Origin: Triatoma infestans
Lineage: Eukaryota > Arthropoda > Insecta > Hemiptera > Reduviidae
Length of the DNA stretch: 64,000 nucleotides
Assembly: GCA_011037195.1 (NCBI GenBank)
Contig: JAAEAF010002793.1
Coordinates: 42,874-106,873 of the forward strand
Reading direction: 5' to 3'
Shown: positions 1-12,639 of the stretch, piece after piece
Layout of the letters: the number at the start of each line of letters is the position of its first letter
Position numbering within the stretch: position 1 is the first letter of the stretch
Program-made: the position numbers and the translations under genes
The notes under the pieces: generated by a model
Told to the model about the DNA's origin: nothing
Seen by the model: the letters and a program-made list of their open reading frames with translations, nothing else
The model's database searches: none

Positions 1-943
1 CTGCATTCCTAGTAAATCTATTGTGAAAACTTTTCTGAATCTGTGTTTGTGCAGTATGTATATGTATGGGTCGTCTATAGGATGTAGTAGCCATAAAGAT
101 GCAGGTAGTTTTTGCAAATGAATGTGGTGTGTGATGAGTGTGTGCTTTAAGAGACAGACTGCTTGTGTGGGAACGGAGAAACGTTATAAATATCACTAAA
201 AAGTAGGTACATACATCATCTCTAAAGAGGTCAGATATCTCAATGGAAGTGTAATTTTAGGTGTCATCAAGGTCGCTGAAAAAATGGCCATTCCATACCC
301 CCTCCCGCCCCACGCACATAAAGGAAATTATATAGGATTTATTCAGACTTTATTGCCTCTTTGAAGAAAAATCCTACTTATAGGAATTAACTGATAATAA
401 ACTGACGTATGAATTATTATTAGAAACAATTTTGCAAAAGGATATTAATTTTTGAGGGAGGGATTTTTCCGTCATGAAATGGGTTCCTCAACCGAAAAAG
501 CCTAAATATTGAAAAAAGTAATAATAAAAAAATCGCACACTTTCTCTTACTCTAAAAAAATTTAATCTAGCAATTATCTTTAAAATTTTCTCGCTGACCT
601 CCTTCAGAAGTCCATTTCTAAGGTTAAAAAAGTCTTTCTCATTCCTTTTTATTAATTGTCCTCGTTTCGCAGCCATATTGTACTAAACTTTCGAATATGG
701 ATTTATATATTAATCTCTTGGTTATCCTGGAGATTCAAGGATTCCAGAACATTGAGTTCATGGCACCGGTAACTTTCCTGCCTTTTATTTATTCTTCGGT
801 TCAATTCATTGTTTGATCGACCATCATGCTGAATCCAGGCAGGTTCAGCAATTTAGTTTATTGACTACTTCCTCGTTAATAATATCGTTTGCCGTGGGAT
901 TGGTCGACAAATGCTCCGTCTTCTCAATATTTATTGAAAAAAA

Positions 944-972
944 TTATTAATAATAATAATAATAATAATAAT
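944..972. repeat. (AAT)n microsatellite
   Basis: A perfect AAT/TAA trinucleotide run in AT-rich DNA. The rest of 1-1600 shows no recognisable gene or element. Confidence 0.9.
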
Positions 973-1605
973 TTTATTTGTTATCAGGGCAAAACTCTAT
1001 ACAGCAGGGTTCGATCGAACACCAATACATAAACATTTACAAATAAATATAAAAGCAAAAGCAAAATAAATAAATCAAATAAAGCAAAATAGAGGATGCT
1101 ATGAAAATGAAATAAAAACAAAAAACTCTTTATATTATTCATTCAACAAAAATGATCCAACTTATTTAGCACTCCAGCAAAATAATAAAATAAGTTTCTT
1201 ATAACTGTAAGATTTATGGAACGAAAAATTAAAGGAAAACCAAAATAATTACTGTTAATTATAAATTGTAAATAGTGAAACCTCAATTGGGTGTACTTTA
1301 GACAGGAAAATAAAAGGCGGAATAAGTCCTCTGGTTCTTGTTTGTTACAAATACTATTTAACTCAATTTGATTAATTTTGTGTGTAATGACGTCACTGAT
1401 TACTTTAATAATAAATTTTGAACTCAATCTTAGTTAGGCCAATAACTTTGTGAATTTAAATGATATATTACATCAAGTCAGACTGAGGCAGTTGATTTTT
1501 AACATACAATGCAGAATAAATTAGACTAAAATTAGATCTTTTTTACACAATCAATAACTTGCTCAAATAACTGCTGACGAATGTCGAAATATCAGAAAAA
1601 AATAA

Positions 1606-2494
1606 AAGGATATTAATAAAATTTTATTATCTTTAAACCAACACTTAACGAAAAATTGTGTAGCTAAATTCTCTTTAAATATCTTCAATAATATAATTCA
1701 TAATAAAAGTATTGCATTCAAACCAACATTAAAGATATTTAATTCGGTGTCAAAGACCATTCTCTGTTATGGAGCACAGGTATGGGGATTTACGATGTAT
1801 GAGAGTATTGAAATGTTTCTGAGATATTTTGTTAAAAAAGCAATCAACACCCCTAATTATATTTTATATCTAGAAACTAATCTCTACCCAATAATTGTTC
1901 ACACCCTCAAACTACATCTGAAACATATTCTTTGGTGCTCGAATCTTCAATCACATAGATACCCATATATTGTTGCGAAAGAAAGCATACAACAGAATTT
2001 GTTTTGGTATAAGGAATGGGAAAAATTTCTTCCACGTACGATATAAATTTAATAAGTTTAAGGAAGAACCAGATAAAAGTGGATACTTTAATAACAAAAA
2101 TTATGGCGAAATTAAATGCTATCATTTAATGAAGTTCAGTAGTGAACATCATTTATGGTACAATTAGAATCCAGTTATACCACGTTTACAGTGAAGTGGG
2201 CACAACCTTGGTCAGTTGGATATTTAGGATAAGAGTGAGCTGTTGAACTTAAATAAATATAACTTTAAACAAGAAATTAAGTTGTGTTCACATTGTAATT
2301 ATAAAGAGGAAGAGGATGTTTATCATTTTATTTGTAAATGACCCATTTTTACTGAGTTTAGGATAAGGTACTTGCATAGAACAACAATAGAATTTAAAGA
2401 GCGTTTAATCTCCAATAACTGGGACGATTTAATAAGTCATTACAAGCACGCAATACAGTATCGGAAATTTCTGGTACAAGAATTTAATTACTGA
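1606..2494 (+). pseudogene. Non-LTR retrotransposon, 3' end of the reverse transcriptase ORF (decayed)
   Basis: The readable frame begins near 1606 and runs to a stop ending at 2046. It contains LCYGAQVWG (about 1762-1788), the usual block just after the reverse transcriptase palm and thumb in LINE ORF2 proteins, followed by a PNYILYLETNLYPI stretch typical of the region beyond it. After a frame change the protein resumes with a cysteine-rich C-terminal knuckle, CSHCNYKEEEDVYHF (from 2285), and ends at a TGA at 2492-2494. Within the knuckle, CK(stop)PIF stands where CKCPIF is expected, so a Cys codon has become TGA. What is seen is the motif order and the single-frame C-terminus; the LINE assignment rests on family knowledge. 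The upstream part (endonuclease and RT core) is absent, as expected for 5' truncation. The clade is not determined. A dead copy. Confidence 0.75.
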
Positions 2495-2705
2495 ATGTTA
2501 TTTCATTTTTCTTATTTATCAGTTGTGGATTACAGTATAGTACAGTGTTATTGATAACTTTTGGTAAAGAATTAATTTTTGTTTTTGTTTTAGATATTGT
2601 TTTTATTTACTGATTTCATTGACAGTTTCTGGCGAAGATTTAATTTACGTTTTTGTTTTGATCGCCTCTATATATGTACACTTTTTCTTTTTCAATTATT
2701 ATTGA

Positions 2706-2745
<40 letters not shown>

Positions 2746-3388
2746 TATTTCTATTATTTATCTATTTTTGTTATTTTATTTAAGTAAGGCCACTTCTCAG
2801 ACTGTTTGTAAAAACCATGAGTATAGTCGGTTGCAATGACATGTAATTTCTTCTTTTTTGTTTTTCTTTTTACTATTGGAAATAAAGACTTCTATTCATA
2901 TTAATAAACTTTTATTCATATTTATCCATAGTAATTTTATTTTATTGCTGAAATATTATATTATTCAAGTTTTTTTTTTTTTTTGCTTACTAGAAGTTTA
3001 TTGGAAATAATTGTTAATAAATGTAAAGATATCGTCTTTTGTCGTCATACCTTTACTTAGCAACTGGGCTAACGAATGACGTCAACGTCGTCATCGCAAA
3101 GGTTACCATGGCAACGCCATTGTTTTATTTTTCCTCATCGCCATTCCTTTGTTTTGAAGAAAAGCAAACAATCTTAATGAACAAAAAACAATAGACTTCA
3201 AACAAAAAAATAAAAATCTATAACAATAGGCAATTTCAGCAAAGTTTTTTTCTGTCGTTTTAAACTAGCCTGTAGCGCTTGCGCATTAATATTGTGAACA
3301 TTGTCTATCAGTTCTTTATCATCTTCGTCTTGTTGGCTTTTCATGAAATATTAGGCTGACTTATTTAATTTATTACTGCTGTAATTAC
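2495..3388. other. AT-rich stretch with (ATT)n and poly-T; no gene seen
   Basis: It follows the LINE remnant and may include its 3' UTR. It holds a long (ATT)n run at 2707-2744 and a poly-T run near 2971-2984. Both strands carry only short spurious frames. Confidence 0.6.
2707..2744. repeat. (ATT)n microsatellite
   Basis: Near-perfect ATT trinucleotide run of about 38 bases, roughly 210 bases beyond the end of the LINE coding remnant. Confidence 0.95.
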
Positions 3389-3475
3389 AGGAAGTATTGC
3401 GATTATGTTAAAATTTTCTTCAACTATGAGCTATCAAACGGAAATGCTTGTTTTGAGCCCCTCTCTTAAAATACT
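3389..3475 (+). repeat. Family A left-end fragment
   Basis: Begins with the Family A opening (GGAAGTATTGCGAT) and keeps the diverged CGGAAAT and TTTTGAG-CCCC blocks that follow it in better copies. It then loses similarity. Confidence 0.5.
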
Positions 3476-3609
3476 GGACAAATGTTCATTAAATGGTTAA
3501 TGTTAACAAATGTTTAGTTGAGCTGCCATAAAGAAAGATGGTAGGGCTAATCATGTCTGCCTGAGTGTAACTTGTGTGACACCCTCTATCTCAACTAATA
3601 AAACTTGTA

Positions 3610-3995
3610 ACCGCATTTTAAATGTTAATCAAACTGAGAGGTCCCCCAGTATTCTCCCACACTAAGTTTTCAAGAAAAATGTTACAATTAGAAGTGACAG
3701 GTTTATTTATATCCGTGCATTTCAAGTTTAAAGGAAAATCGTTATAGTCGTCTTCCAGAAATTCCAAAAACAAGAAACGCAAAAACTGTTTGTAAAATTG
3801 CACAGACAGATAGATTGATAGATCCGGTTGATAGATTTTTGAACGAAACTTTCGTGTCAGATGCAGTTAAAAGGAATACTAAGTTTGTCAGAACATTCGC
3901 TAAAAATTTTTTTAGTTGGTTGTTTATTCAAAGGACCTCAAAAAGTATATCCTGTGAAAACTCAATTACGTAAATTTAGTCCGATCGCAATACTT
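3610..3995 (-). repeat. Family A copy, reverse orientation
   Basis: Read on the minus strand it opens with GAGCAAGTATTGCGATCGG (3974-3992). It continues with the GAGTTTTCAC block, a diverged interior including the TTCGTGTCAGATGC block (on the plus strand near 3850), the CGATTTTCCTTTAAACTTGA block and the CACTTCTAATTGTAACATTT block. Ends near 3610 without the hairpin end. Confidence 0.65.
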
Positions 3996-4460
3996 GCTCT
4001 AGTATACTGACCAGGAAGTAAGAGAAGTACAAATTTTCCGAAACAATGCTATTTTAGGGATAGTTCTGAGCAACTGTGAGTTAGACCCCCTTTGATATTG
4101 AGATTTTTTTTTTTCACAGAGGGCGCTCAAAGTTCTTAGAAGATCTTTTCACTTTATATTACCTTTGATTTCACATTAAATCTTGATTTGGTGTTTTATA
4201 TATATATACGTATATAAATTGCCGTGTATAGTATGTTTATATAGTAAATAAGTACATATGTGTTTGATGCCTGCAGCATAAAACGTGATCTAAGAAAGTG
4301 TCCCCATTTTCGTTTCAATATTGTTTAAAACGAACACAAGAACAAATCAGACTTATCCATTCTATACTTTACTAGTAGTGAATGAAGTATTAGATCTCTC
4401 AATTAAAATTATTGTCTATTGTCTTTTATTTATATCGTATTATCTGATATTGATAAAACA

Positions 4461-4800
4461 GTCTGGTGTGAAACATTCACACGACTTTCTTTGAGGCTTT
4501 GTGTATTCGTGTTTGTGAACAAAAGATCTCAAAAATGAAAAAATCATGGAAGCTCAAAGTTGGTATTCCGTTTAGGTACCATCATCACACCAAATACGAG
4601 ATTTGTATTAAACTTCCTTTATTTCTGTCAAAATCCAACAACCGGAATTGCAGCTTTAGTGAATTGCGTTTCGCAAACGGCTCTAGCGACTTTCTTCAAA
4701 TTTCCTGTACTTTCTATATCGATAAATATTTTTTACTTTTCTTTATTATAATTGTCCGGAAAAATTGATTTTTTTAGAGTTTCTAGGAGAACATTTAGCA
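4461..4800 (+). repeat. Family A chimera: reversed right end joined to forward interior
   Basis: At 4461-4492 the sequence is the Family A hairpin end in reverse (CTGGTGTGAAACATTCACAC). It runs straight into the forward interior block GTGTTTGTGAACAAAAGATC, then AGCTCAAAGTTGGTATTCCG and CAACCGGAATTGC. The normal left end (GGAAGTATTGCG) is missing. Confidence 0.6.
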
Positions 4801-5120
4801 TTCCTGTAAAGAACAACCATTTACATTTGGTTAGCATAACTAAACAAGTTTTTTTTAAATATCTGGCTTACCCTAAGTGAAGGATAACCTCCAGATGTCA
4901 ATTTTACATCCAGATAATTCCCGTACTCTCCCGGTACAATTGCAAAGAATCTATGAGTATTCACGCGGCAGCAGAATTCTGCAGAAAATGCTTCTTGGCA
5001 GCACATTGACGGCTGGCTCCGCTTATTTCGATATTCCTGCATTATAATTCTGTATTTTCTGCTTGCAGCCACTGATTTGACTCACTGCAATATTCTATCC
5101 GTCACTTTGCTTTTTTCTCG

Positions 5121-5193
5121 TGCCGTGGCCCCTTAGTCCCTCGGTATATTCTGCGGCCCTCCGGGACATATGGACCCGGGCTGAGAACCGCTG
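5121..5193 (-). mobile_element. Possible hAT-type transposon terminus
   Basis: Read on the minus strand the segment begins CAGCGGTTCTCAGCCCGGG, which resembles the CAG(C/T)GGTTCTCAA ends of many hAT DNA transposons. It is GC-richer than its surroundings. No transposase and no partner terminus were found, so this is a resemblance only. Confidence 0.35.
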
Positions 5194-5229
5194 TCTGGAA
5201 AGTGTGGATTCTGCTGTCTGGAAAGTGAA

Positions 5230-6540
5230 CAGTAAAGTCCCAAATCGACTCCCACATATGGTTCTCTAGATGATCTACTATGCATTTCTTGGGTTTCAGC
5301 GTGTTTTACGTAGATTGACGCATCGTGATAAGCTAGAATTTGCCTGTGTTTTGATGGTAAAGGCTAAACGCATAGTAGTTTGCACATATAAACTTCACTT
5401 GCAGGCTCTTTGTGAATGTCAATGTAAGTTTAATCGTGTTGTTAGGCTGGGGTATCCACCAGGACGCCAAGATCCCCCGAAGAAATGGCTGGTATATTTC
5501 ACCCTCGCCTGCATGGATGTCTTGATCATAATCAATTCTACGTAAAAATACTTTTGCGAAAAATATACCATTGCTAAACGTCCATCCCTAAATCTAAGGG
5601 AGATGTTGCTAACTAACACGCCAAGTGAAGCAGACATATTATATAGAATATCATAATCAATATTCTAATCGTTGATAGATTGTTTATCTTTTTAAAAGAA
5701 AACTTCAGCTACCATTGCAGCTATAAAGTAATGTTAATGCCTGTATCTGTGACAATATATGTTACAGTATAGAATATAATAAGCAATTGGAGACCTTTTA
5801 AATATTTTACTTGAACAGATTACCTTGAATCATATGGTAACTAATATAATAAAATGTAATGTATTTAATATTATTACATTTATAATATTTTACAAAATTT
5901 ATTATATTATATAAGGAAGAAATAATATTATCTAGGAAATCACGGTCTGTTTACATATACTCGTATATATGTATGTATATGTCTACTTTATTATAATGCC
6001 AATAATCTTTCAAAGGTTGTAATAAAAATAATAAATAATATTCCATAAAAAGGATCAATTACTGGAGTGGATAGAATTGTGGAAATGTGACCGACATACA
6101 AACCTGTAAACCAGTTTTTAATTGCAATATGTTATTTTTTTTTTATTGATCACGTGATTTGAAAATGATAAGACAAGAATAGTATTGTCGGAGAAGGTAA
6201 AAGAAAAATTGTATGTGTATTTATTTTCTTAAAATATCGATTTTACCATCTCAATTAAACTGTAATCAAAGAATGAAGTTCGATTATGAAGTTAATTAAA
6301 TTTAACTGACTTTATAATTGGATATGTACCGCCTCCACTCCACCCGCCGCTCCATTAGAAACCCCCTAAAAGCTAATTACTTGGAAAAATGTTTCACACA
6401 AAAGTGATAGGTCTGAGTGTACTCAAAAAAAATGGGACACTTAGATTTTTCATTAATAAATAACATTAATTGCTACAATCTATTAATTTTAATACAATTT
6501 GCTAGCTAAGTAATCATCTTGTAGTGCTAATTTTTTCCAC
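5230..6540. other. No gene seen
   Basis: Mostly AT-rich unique-looking DNA. A short, less AT-rich patch at 5440-5530 has no recognisable product. Only short chance frames occur. Confidence 0.5.
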
Positions 6541-6620
6541 TAACTCTTGATATGGATTGGTGAAAAAAAAAAAAAGAATGGAAAAATTGAAAATGTTTTT
6601 ACAAAATTTTGATGTATTTT

Positions 6621-6931
6621 TTAATTTTTCTCACCACCTAGTACTTCATAGTTGGTATTGCCTCCTTGGGCAAGGGCCCCGGTACAAGGAATGGTGTCTT
6701 GTCGAACGGCATCCCATTCTTCTTGTAGGGCAATGCGGAGCTGTTGCAGAGTAGTTGGTGGCTGATCACGGGCTCTAACACGCCTGCATTGAGCATGTGG
6801 CATTGATAGAAAGCGCAGGCCAATCGATCATATTTATACCGACTTGCTCCAAGGAGCGGGTGACAACCCTAGGCTGAGTGTGGTCTGACGTAATCATGCA
6901 CTAGCATCAAACTGTCCCCGATAAATGGAGC
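6621..6931 (-). pseudogene. Tc1-like transposase, C-terminal remnant
   Basis: Minus-strand reading gives PFIGDSLMLVHDYVRPHSA starting near 6928. This corresponds to the PFIGDNF..HDNARPHTA block around the second catalytic Asp of Tc1/mariner DDE transposases. After a frame change it continues RVVTRSLEQVGINMIDWPAL, which matches the stretch before the SPDLNPIEH motif. A further frame change leads to LQQLRIALQEEWDAVRQDTI, the usual C-terminal helix region, and it ends close to GGNTNYE. The SPDLNPIE motif itself is replaced by unrelated residues. At least two frameshifts make it non-functional. Terminal inverted repeats were not located. The HD.VRPHSA and EQVGIN.IDWPA blocks make the family call strong. 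Confidence 0.8.
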
Positions 6932-7019
6932 AAAGTATGACTGCCTTTAGAAGAACTTCTTTAACATACCTACTAGGTAATCAGTAACGTTAAACTTTCC
7001 TATTAAGTACCTCTTTTCG

Positions 7020-7322
7020 GTACTATGTATGATTCTACCATATAAATAATATTAATATACATTAGCAGCATTGCTAGAATTCGAAATTTGAAGAAAATTA
7101 GCTACTCGGAAGTGCGATTTTACAGATTTTTATTTTGAGGGGGGGTTCTTGAAAACAGCTCCGATTTCTTAACCTGGAATGTTAACTGTACAGATATAAA
7201 GGCATCATTTTTCTATCTCGTATATTAAGGTTAAGTATGAAATCATCCCAATTTAAAGACAATCTGTCAATTTTATAATTTTATTAACTGCAGCAAGAGA
7301 AAGTCGCGTGCGTGTGAAACAA
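7020..7322 (+). repeat. Family A copy, right half
   Basis: Carries the block AGCATTGCTAGAATTCGAAA, then TTTGAAGAAAATTAG, and ends at 7293-7322 with GCAAGAGAAAGTCGCGTG and a diverged hairpin arm. The left half is missing, probably displaced by the neighbouring Tc1 remnant. Confidence 0.6.
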
Positions 7323-7878
7323 ACCTTTTGATACAACAACGATTAATAAAATATACTAGATTACAAAATGATAAAATAAATATATATATACATATATATA
7401 TATTAACAGTTATTTCAAAGAAAATGACAAGGTTAACCTGATCTTTATAACAAGTACTGCTCAGTTACATATACGACAGGTTTCACTACTTGGCTCAGGG
7501 GGAAAAAACAGCTGACATTTGTGGCGATTTTTTTATCGTATTTTTTATTTATATGTATTATATTTATTATAAATTGAAAATGGTATTTTATTAGCAGGTG
7601 TTGTTAGTTCAACTAGAAATTCTATTATTTTATTTTTTATCCGAAAAACATCTTAAATATCTATTTTATTTATTTATTTATTTACATGTATTACCCAGTT
7701 AAAAGATTAGTTGCAAAATATCAAGGCAAAATTTTTATATATGCGAACTACTTTCATCGATTTGTAGAAAATCTGCTCTTCAGTTCAGAAGAGTAGAATT
7801 ATATTTGACATACAATCTGTTTTCTGTCATTGATGTATTTATATATATTTGTTTTTACTTTCTTTTACAGTTGTAAAA

Positions 7879-8725
7879 GAAGAAGGATTGTAATCATGTC
7901 ACATTTTCGAAATTGAGTTTTCATCCAGAACAACATGTTTTTAGAGGTCCCCTGAGTCAGAAAAATTGATTTTTAGGGATTGGTCAAATCAAATATTGGA
8001 AAAATCGCAGAAAGTTCAAACTTGATATTTACTTTTTAAGTGCTTTAAGTAAGGGACCAGGTAATAAGGTTTTGAATAAAATCAGTCAACCGGAAATAAA
8101 CACTTTACTTATTACATTTTTTCAGTTTTTTGCAATCTCAATTTTGAATATTTGTCACGACCACAAATAGTTCCTACAGAAGTAAGAGAAATAATACTAT
8201 CATGTAAGTGTACTTTTCAGGTAACCGCAACCATTTTATCGGTTATCTTATATTATACCTTGAACGGAGTGTTGTGTTTAATCTGCCTTCTTATTTTCTG
8301 AATGTGTGCTATGTTATCTCACATTCACCTGTACTTTTACACACATACGCGCGCACGCGCACACACATGGAAGGGCGACTTTACTGAATTTTTTTTTCAG
8401 TTTCTTGTGATTTCTTGAAAACGGCTCCAGTGATTCTTTAAACTTCTTATTACTATCTACACACCTAAATATCTATCACTTTTATTTGGAACAATTTCCT
8501 GGGAAAATTGATTTTTTGTGAGGTTCTGAGGGAACAGTAACGTTATGCTTTTCTTTAAAGTGCTACTTCCAGTATAATATATGGTTTTATCTCGTCCATA
8601 ATATTAATATACATTAGATGTTTTTTTTTATATTTTTTTTAAATTTTCTCTAAAACGGTTATAACGATTTCCTGTAAACTTCTTATGCTTGCTGGATAGA
8701 TAAGAACGTATCACTTTTATTTCAT
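7879..8725 (+). repeat. Family A copy, left end and interior
   Basis: Opens with GAAGGATTGTAATCATGTC, then TTTTCGAAATTGAGTTTTCA and the AGGTCCCCTGAGTC block. It continues with AAATCGCAGAAAGTTCAAAC, an (AC)n-rich patch at 8340-8367, and CTTGAAAACGGCTCCAGTG. The hairpin end is not seen. Confidence 0.6.
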
Positions 8726-11700
8726 AATCAGCATACACCAGAATATTATACTTGCCTGGAGAACTCATTCCTGACAAGCTAAGCAACTTAAGTAAAGTGA
8801 AAAAGGTTTATTAATCGATTCTGTAATTCGTTAGTTTAAAAAAGAACGCACTGACACTTCTTGATATATTTGTTTTCAACATATAACACAGCTGATTCTA
8901 ACAGTTGATACAATCTTGTTGTGGGTTGCTCCGCGTGGTCATCAGGTTGCGGTGCAGCGGTTAATGACCTGTGAAAAGATTTTTGTTTTCTTTCTTTTAC
9001 TTTCTTCCTTTACTATTTATTTTAATTTCAAGTTATCTTGTTTATTTATTCACTTAAAAAAAAAAATATATTACGTCACTTTTCAAGGCTGTGATGGTGC
9101 TGAAGACAAAAACAAGTGCAAATCAGTTGATCAAACAGTTCGCCATGGAAAAAAAAACACAAGTGTTGTTACGTCATCTTACAATTAACACCAAATTTAT
9201 TACTTAGCGCAAAGCTCATCGCTTTTTAGCATATCTCAAATTTATGCACATAGATAGATAATTTTCTTCTCTTTTTGTTGTTGTTTATGTTTACTTTGCT
9301 GTTATAGTCAACAGAGAGCACTCACCACAGTCCACAATCGGTTTCACTTAATTGGCCAACAAGCACTGAATTAAAATGTAGTGTGGCTCTTGTTTTGAAC
9401 AACCTGGCCGAATCCAACTATGCTACTGTAGGTGAAGAGCTTTTTTGATAACAGACTTACGGAAGGAAGTTTACTGCGAACTACTTCGCCTCATTTTGAC
9501 TTAGAGATTTTGCTAGTCCTAAGAAATGGCACTTCAATGCTTCCCTGCGTAACAGTGAATATTAGAAGTAGCACTGCAACTGTTCGAGGGCATTGTTCGT
9601 ATTTATTGAGTTGTGATCGCTACAAAATCTCCAAGATGAAGGAAAAGAAGAAGTTAGTCCATTTCATCTGTACATGGTACAGTGCTAAAGGACATCAGCT
9701 TTAAATAGCTCACAAGAAACTATTTTAATTCAGAGCGATGACGCGACCCCAGTACACCTCTCTAATTTATTAAGTTTTGAGGCATTCTGTCAGCACAGGG
9801 GGAGTGGGTACTCCATAAGTAATTATAACTAAACGCCCTCCTTGTTTTAAGTTCTTACTCAATCTCTTATTTTCTGTAAGAAATTCTCCCTTCTACAGAT
9901 CTGTGGTAGGTCCTATATTATAAATAACTTACAACATACATAGCTTTATTATTACCTAGTTATTGAAATTACTCTCGTGCTCATTAACCAACACATGCGT
10001 GCTACCTAAATAAGTATAAAAAGTCTTCATGTTAACTGCTTTAATTTTTATTTTGTATTCCTACCGTTAGACTATTTTTTCAGTCATCCGATCATGTTTT
10101 AAATATGTAGAGATAATAGACTGAGGTCGGTTGTTTTTATGCTATAATAATATATTTTAATAAAAAATTATCATGATATTGATCAGCTGATTCAATCTAA
10201 ACAGCTGATCTTTGGTTTTTTTGCTTCTAAATAGATGCGATTTAGAAGGCAATGATCTTTCCAGTTTACTACAACTTTTCTATGGATGGACAGCAATCTT
10301 CCTTTTTCTTTTTTCTTTTTATTCTGTTATCATTTTTTATTATATAGATAAAAATCTCTTAAATAGGTATACATGGGTAGGTATATTGCAGCAATCCGAC
10401 GCAACCTTGTATATATACATCGTACAAATGTGAGGTAATTTTTTTGAGAAGTTGTGTTTAGAATTTTGTTGTTTTTTTGTTTAGTTATTGTAGGAGTAGG
10501 CTGCCGACAAAGAGACTTGTTTTGAATCTGAAATCTGCGCAATCGCTCTTGGAGGGTTTATTTCTTTTTTTGTATATAATAACTAAACATTTTTTATTAT
10601 ACTCCGTCTTACTTAATCGAGTTGATGATAAAAGTCCCCTTATTCTTTTTGCCATTTCTATAATAAGGCAGTAATTTTGAAGAACCAGTATGGTGCTCAA
10701 AATTGGAAATGTTTTAAATTATGTATTATTTTTTTTGTTATGACGTAATTTGGGAAGCTCTAGCGAATAATTACACAAAACATACTTGCACATTTTACTA
10801 CTTACAATTTTGACTTTATGTATCTTTACGTTTAAAAATTTTGTGCATTATGTTAAGTGAAAGTCTGAATGAGAATTTTATATAAGTTCTGTGGGAGTAA
10901 CATCTAACCATTTTTGATTTTTTAAGAGGAGCACAAACTTTCTTCAGGGGTCACAATATAGCCCGATCGGTACTACAGGTATCATGTTTCTTAACACTAT
11001 TCTAAAAAAAAACAGCTATTTAATTAATTTGAAGATTCCCTTAAATGAAACAGCTGATCCACTATTTTATGTAAATAAAAAAAAATAAAAAAACCTCTAA
11101 TCTCGAAATAAAATTTACCATCTTTATCAGCGCTTATACAATGTAGAAAGTACATATTATTTTACTTTATTGGCCACTATTTCTTTTGCTAAATAACCAA
11201 AGTATATTAATAAAATGTTCTCGCAACTGATACATATTTCAGTTGAATTATGCCTCAGAGTTTTTTCTTTTTTAAAAAAAAGGAAAAACAGTGGAATGTA
11301 ATAGGCCAAGCGCGTAAGGTTTTTTTCCTGGAAGGTGTACCAACCTTGATATAATAACAAAAAAAAAAAAATCGTAGGTGGCTTACCAATCAGTGCATAC
11401 TATTTACCGACTTTTCCTGTTATAGTTTCACCCATTTTTCTTGATATATAAGTGAAACTCTTGAAATGATATTTTTGTTACCAAAAGTGTTTCACTATTG
11501 TTTATTGATGTGTTTCACTTTTATTTTTAGTGGTGTTGCACGCTGTTGTTGTTGTAGTTGTTATAGATTGGCCGACGTTATCTAAACTATTGCCCAGACT
11601 TCTTCATCTCTTTAAATTGCGATTGTTGTCACGATCTAATATACTTTGTCTATTTTAGTTTTTTTTTTTTTAATCTGTGTGAGTTTATCTTTATTTTCTC

Positions 11701-11930
11701 TCTCAATAATGGTTCTTACACGCAAAAATTGATGCTATAGTAGAGTTTATTTATGTTACCATAAATAAAACAGAGTGTGTCTATGCATTATCGAGTTTTG
11801 TAACGGCAATTAACATTTGCTCAGATAGTTCGAGAGAGTATCTATCAATAATTGAATATAAATAATAAAATATCTGATGCGAATACAAATTTGTAATTTT
11901 TGGAAAATTCAAGTGGCATTACAAACATAG
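8726..11930. other. AT-rich, no gene or element recognised
   Basis: Short frames at 8916-9188 and 9432-9704 show no family resemblance. Several CAGCTG(AT) palindromes fall here (8889, 10184, 10201, 11051). Otherwise homopolymer-rich DNA. Confidence 0.5.
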
Positions 11931-11934
11931 CTGG

Positions 11935-12365
11935 TTAATAATCTGAACCAAAACCGACACTGGAGGGAAGCTTAACCTTCCAGTTTCCCCGCAGCATTCC
12001 CGAAAATCTATTATGCGAAAAATTTTGTTCAAACAAATGTGATAGATCAAGATATGTGTAGTTAGTGAACCAAGTTTTGAAGAAACTCCCTACTAACTTT
12101 ATTTAGGTGATCGCAGAAACTGAAAAAAAAAACAGTCCATTGAGGTGGTATTTCCACTTGATCGATTTTGATAAAGACTATTGTCCGGTTCCTGAAGGCA
12201 AATATGAAGTTTCCGCTTTTGAATTTTACTGACGATACAAAACACACACACACACACACACACTTATATTTCTAAAAACCACGTTTTTCGAACTCTGGGG
12301 GGTCATCAAAATGTGAATTTCCGGTGAAAACTCAATATGTATAAAGTAAAGAGAAAGTGACTAAT
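11935..12365 (-). repeat. Family A copy, reverse orientation
   Basis: Minus-strand copy with a diverged fatty-looking AT interior, an (AC)n run at 12242-12263, and the TTTTCACCGGAAATTCACAT block near 12310-12335 followed by AGAGAAAGT-like sequence at the left edge. Confidence 0.55.
12242..12263. repeat. (AC)n microsatellite
   Basis: Perfect AC run. It occupies the same internal place as GT/AC runs in several other Family A copies. Confidence 0.95.
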
Positions 12366-12409
12366 ATAGCACTCATGGCTTTTACTCGGATACTTGATTT
12401 TCAAACACA

Positions 12410-12625
12410 AAAAAAATCCGGTGTAAAACATTCACATCTTCTTTTTGATTATAATGCAGTTTTCACAGTTCTCTTTTATTAATTTTCATAAAAATAGGAA
12501 TTTTAACTAAATGTTCAAGTTACCATAACTTCTACTCGCTGGAGGAATTGTGCATTGCAGAGAACACTGGTTTACTATGAACAGTTCTTTCAGAACTAAC
12601 TTAAATCAATTTTTCCAGAAGAAAA
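12410..12625 (-). repeat. Family A right-end fragment, reverse
   Basis: Starts with the reversed hairpin end (CCGGTGTAAAACATTCACA). It continues with the subterminal sequence seen in other reverse copies, including a TTAAATGTTC-type block and an AGAACTG patch near 12580. Confidence 0.5.
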
Positions 12626-12639
12626 ACTTCAAATAAAAA

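Noticed and set aside
5190..5228. GCTGTCTGGAAAGTG direct repeat as an insertion footprint
   Set aside because: The two copies are only about 24 bases apart and lie outside the putative hAT end; a local duplication is simpler.
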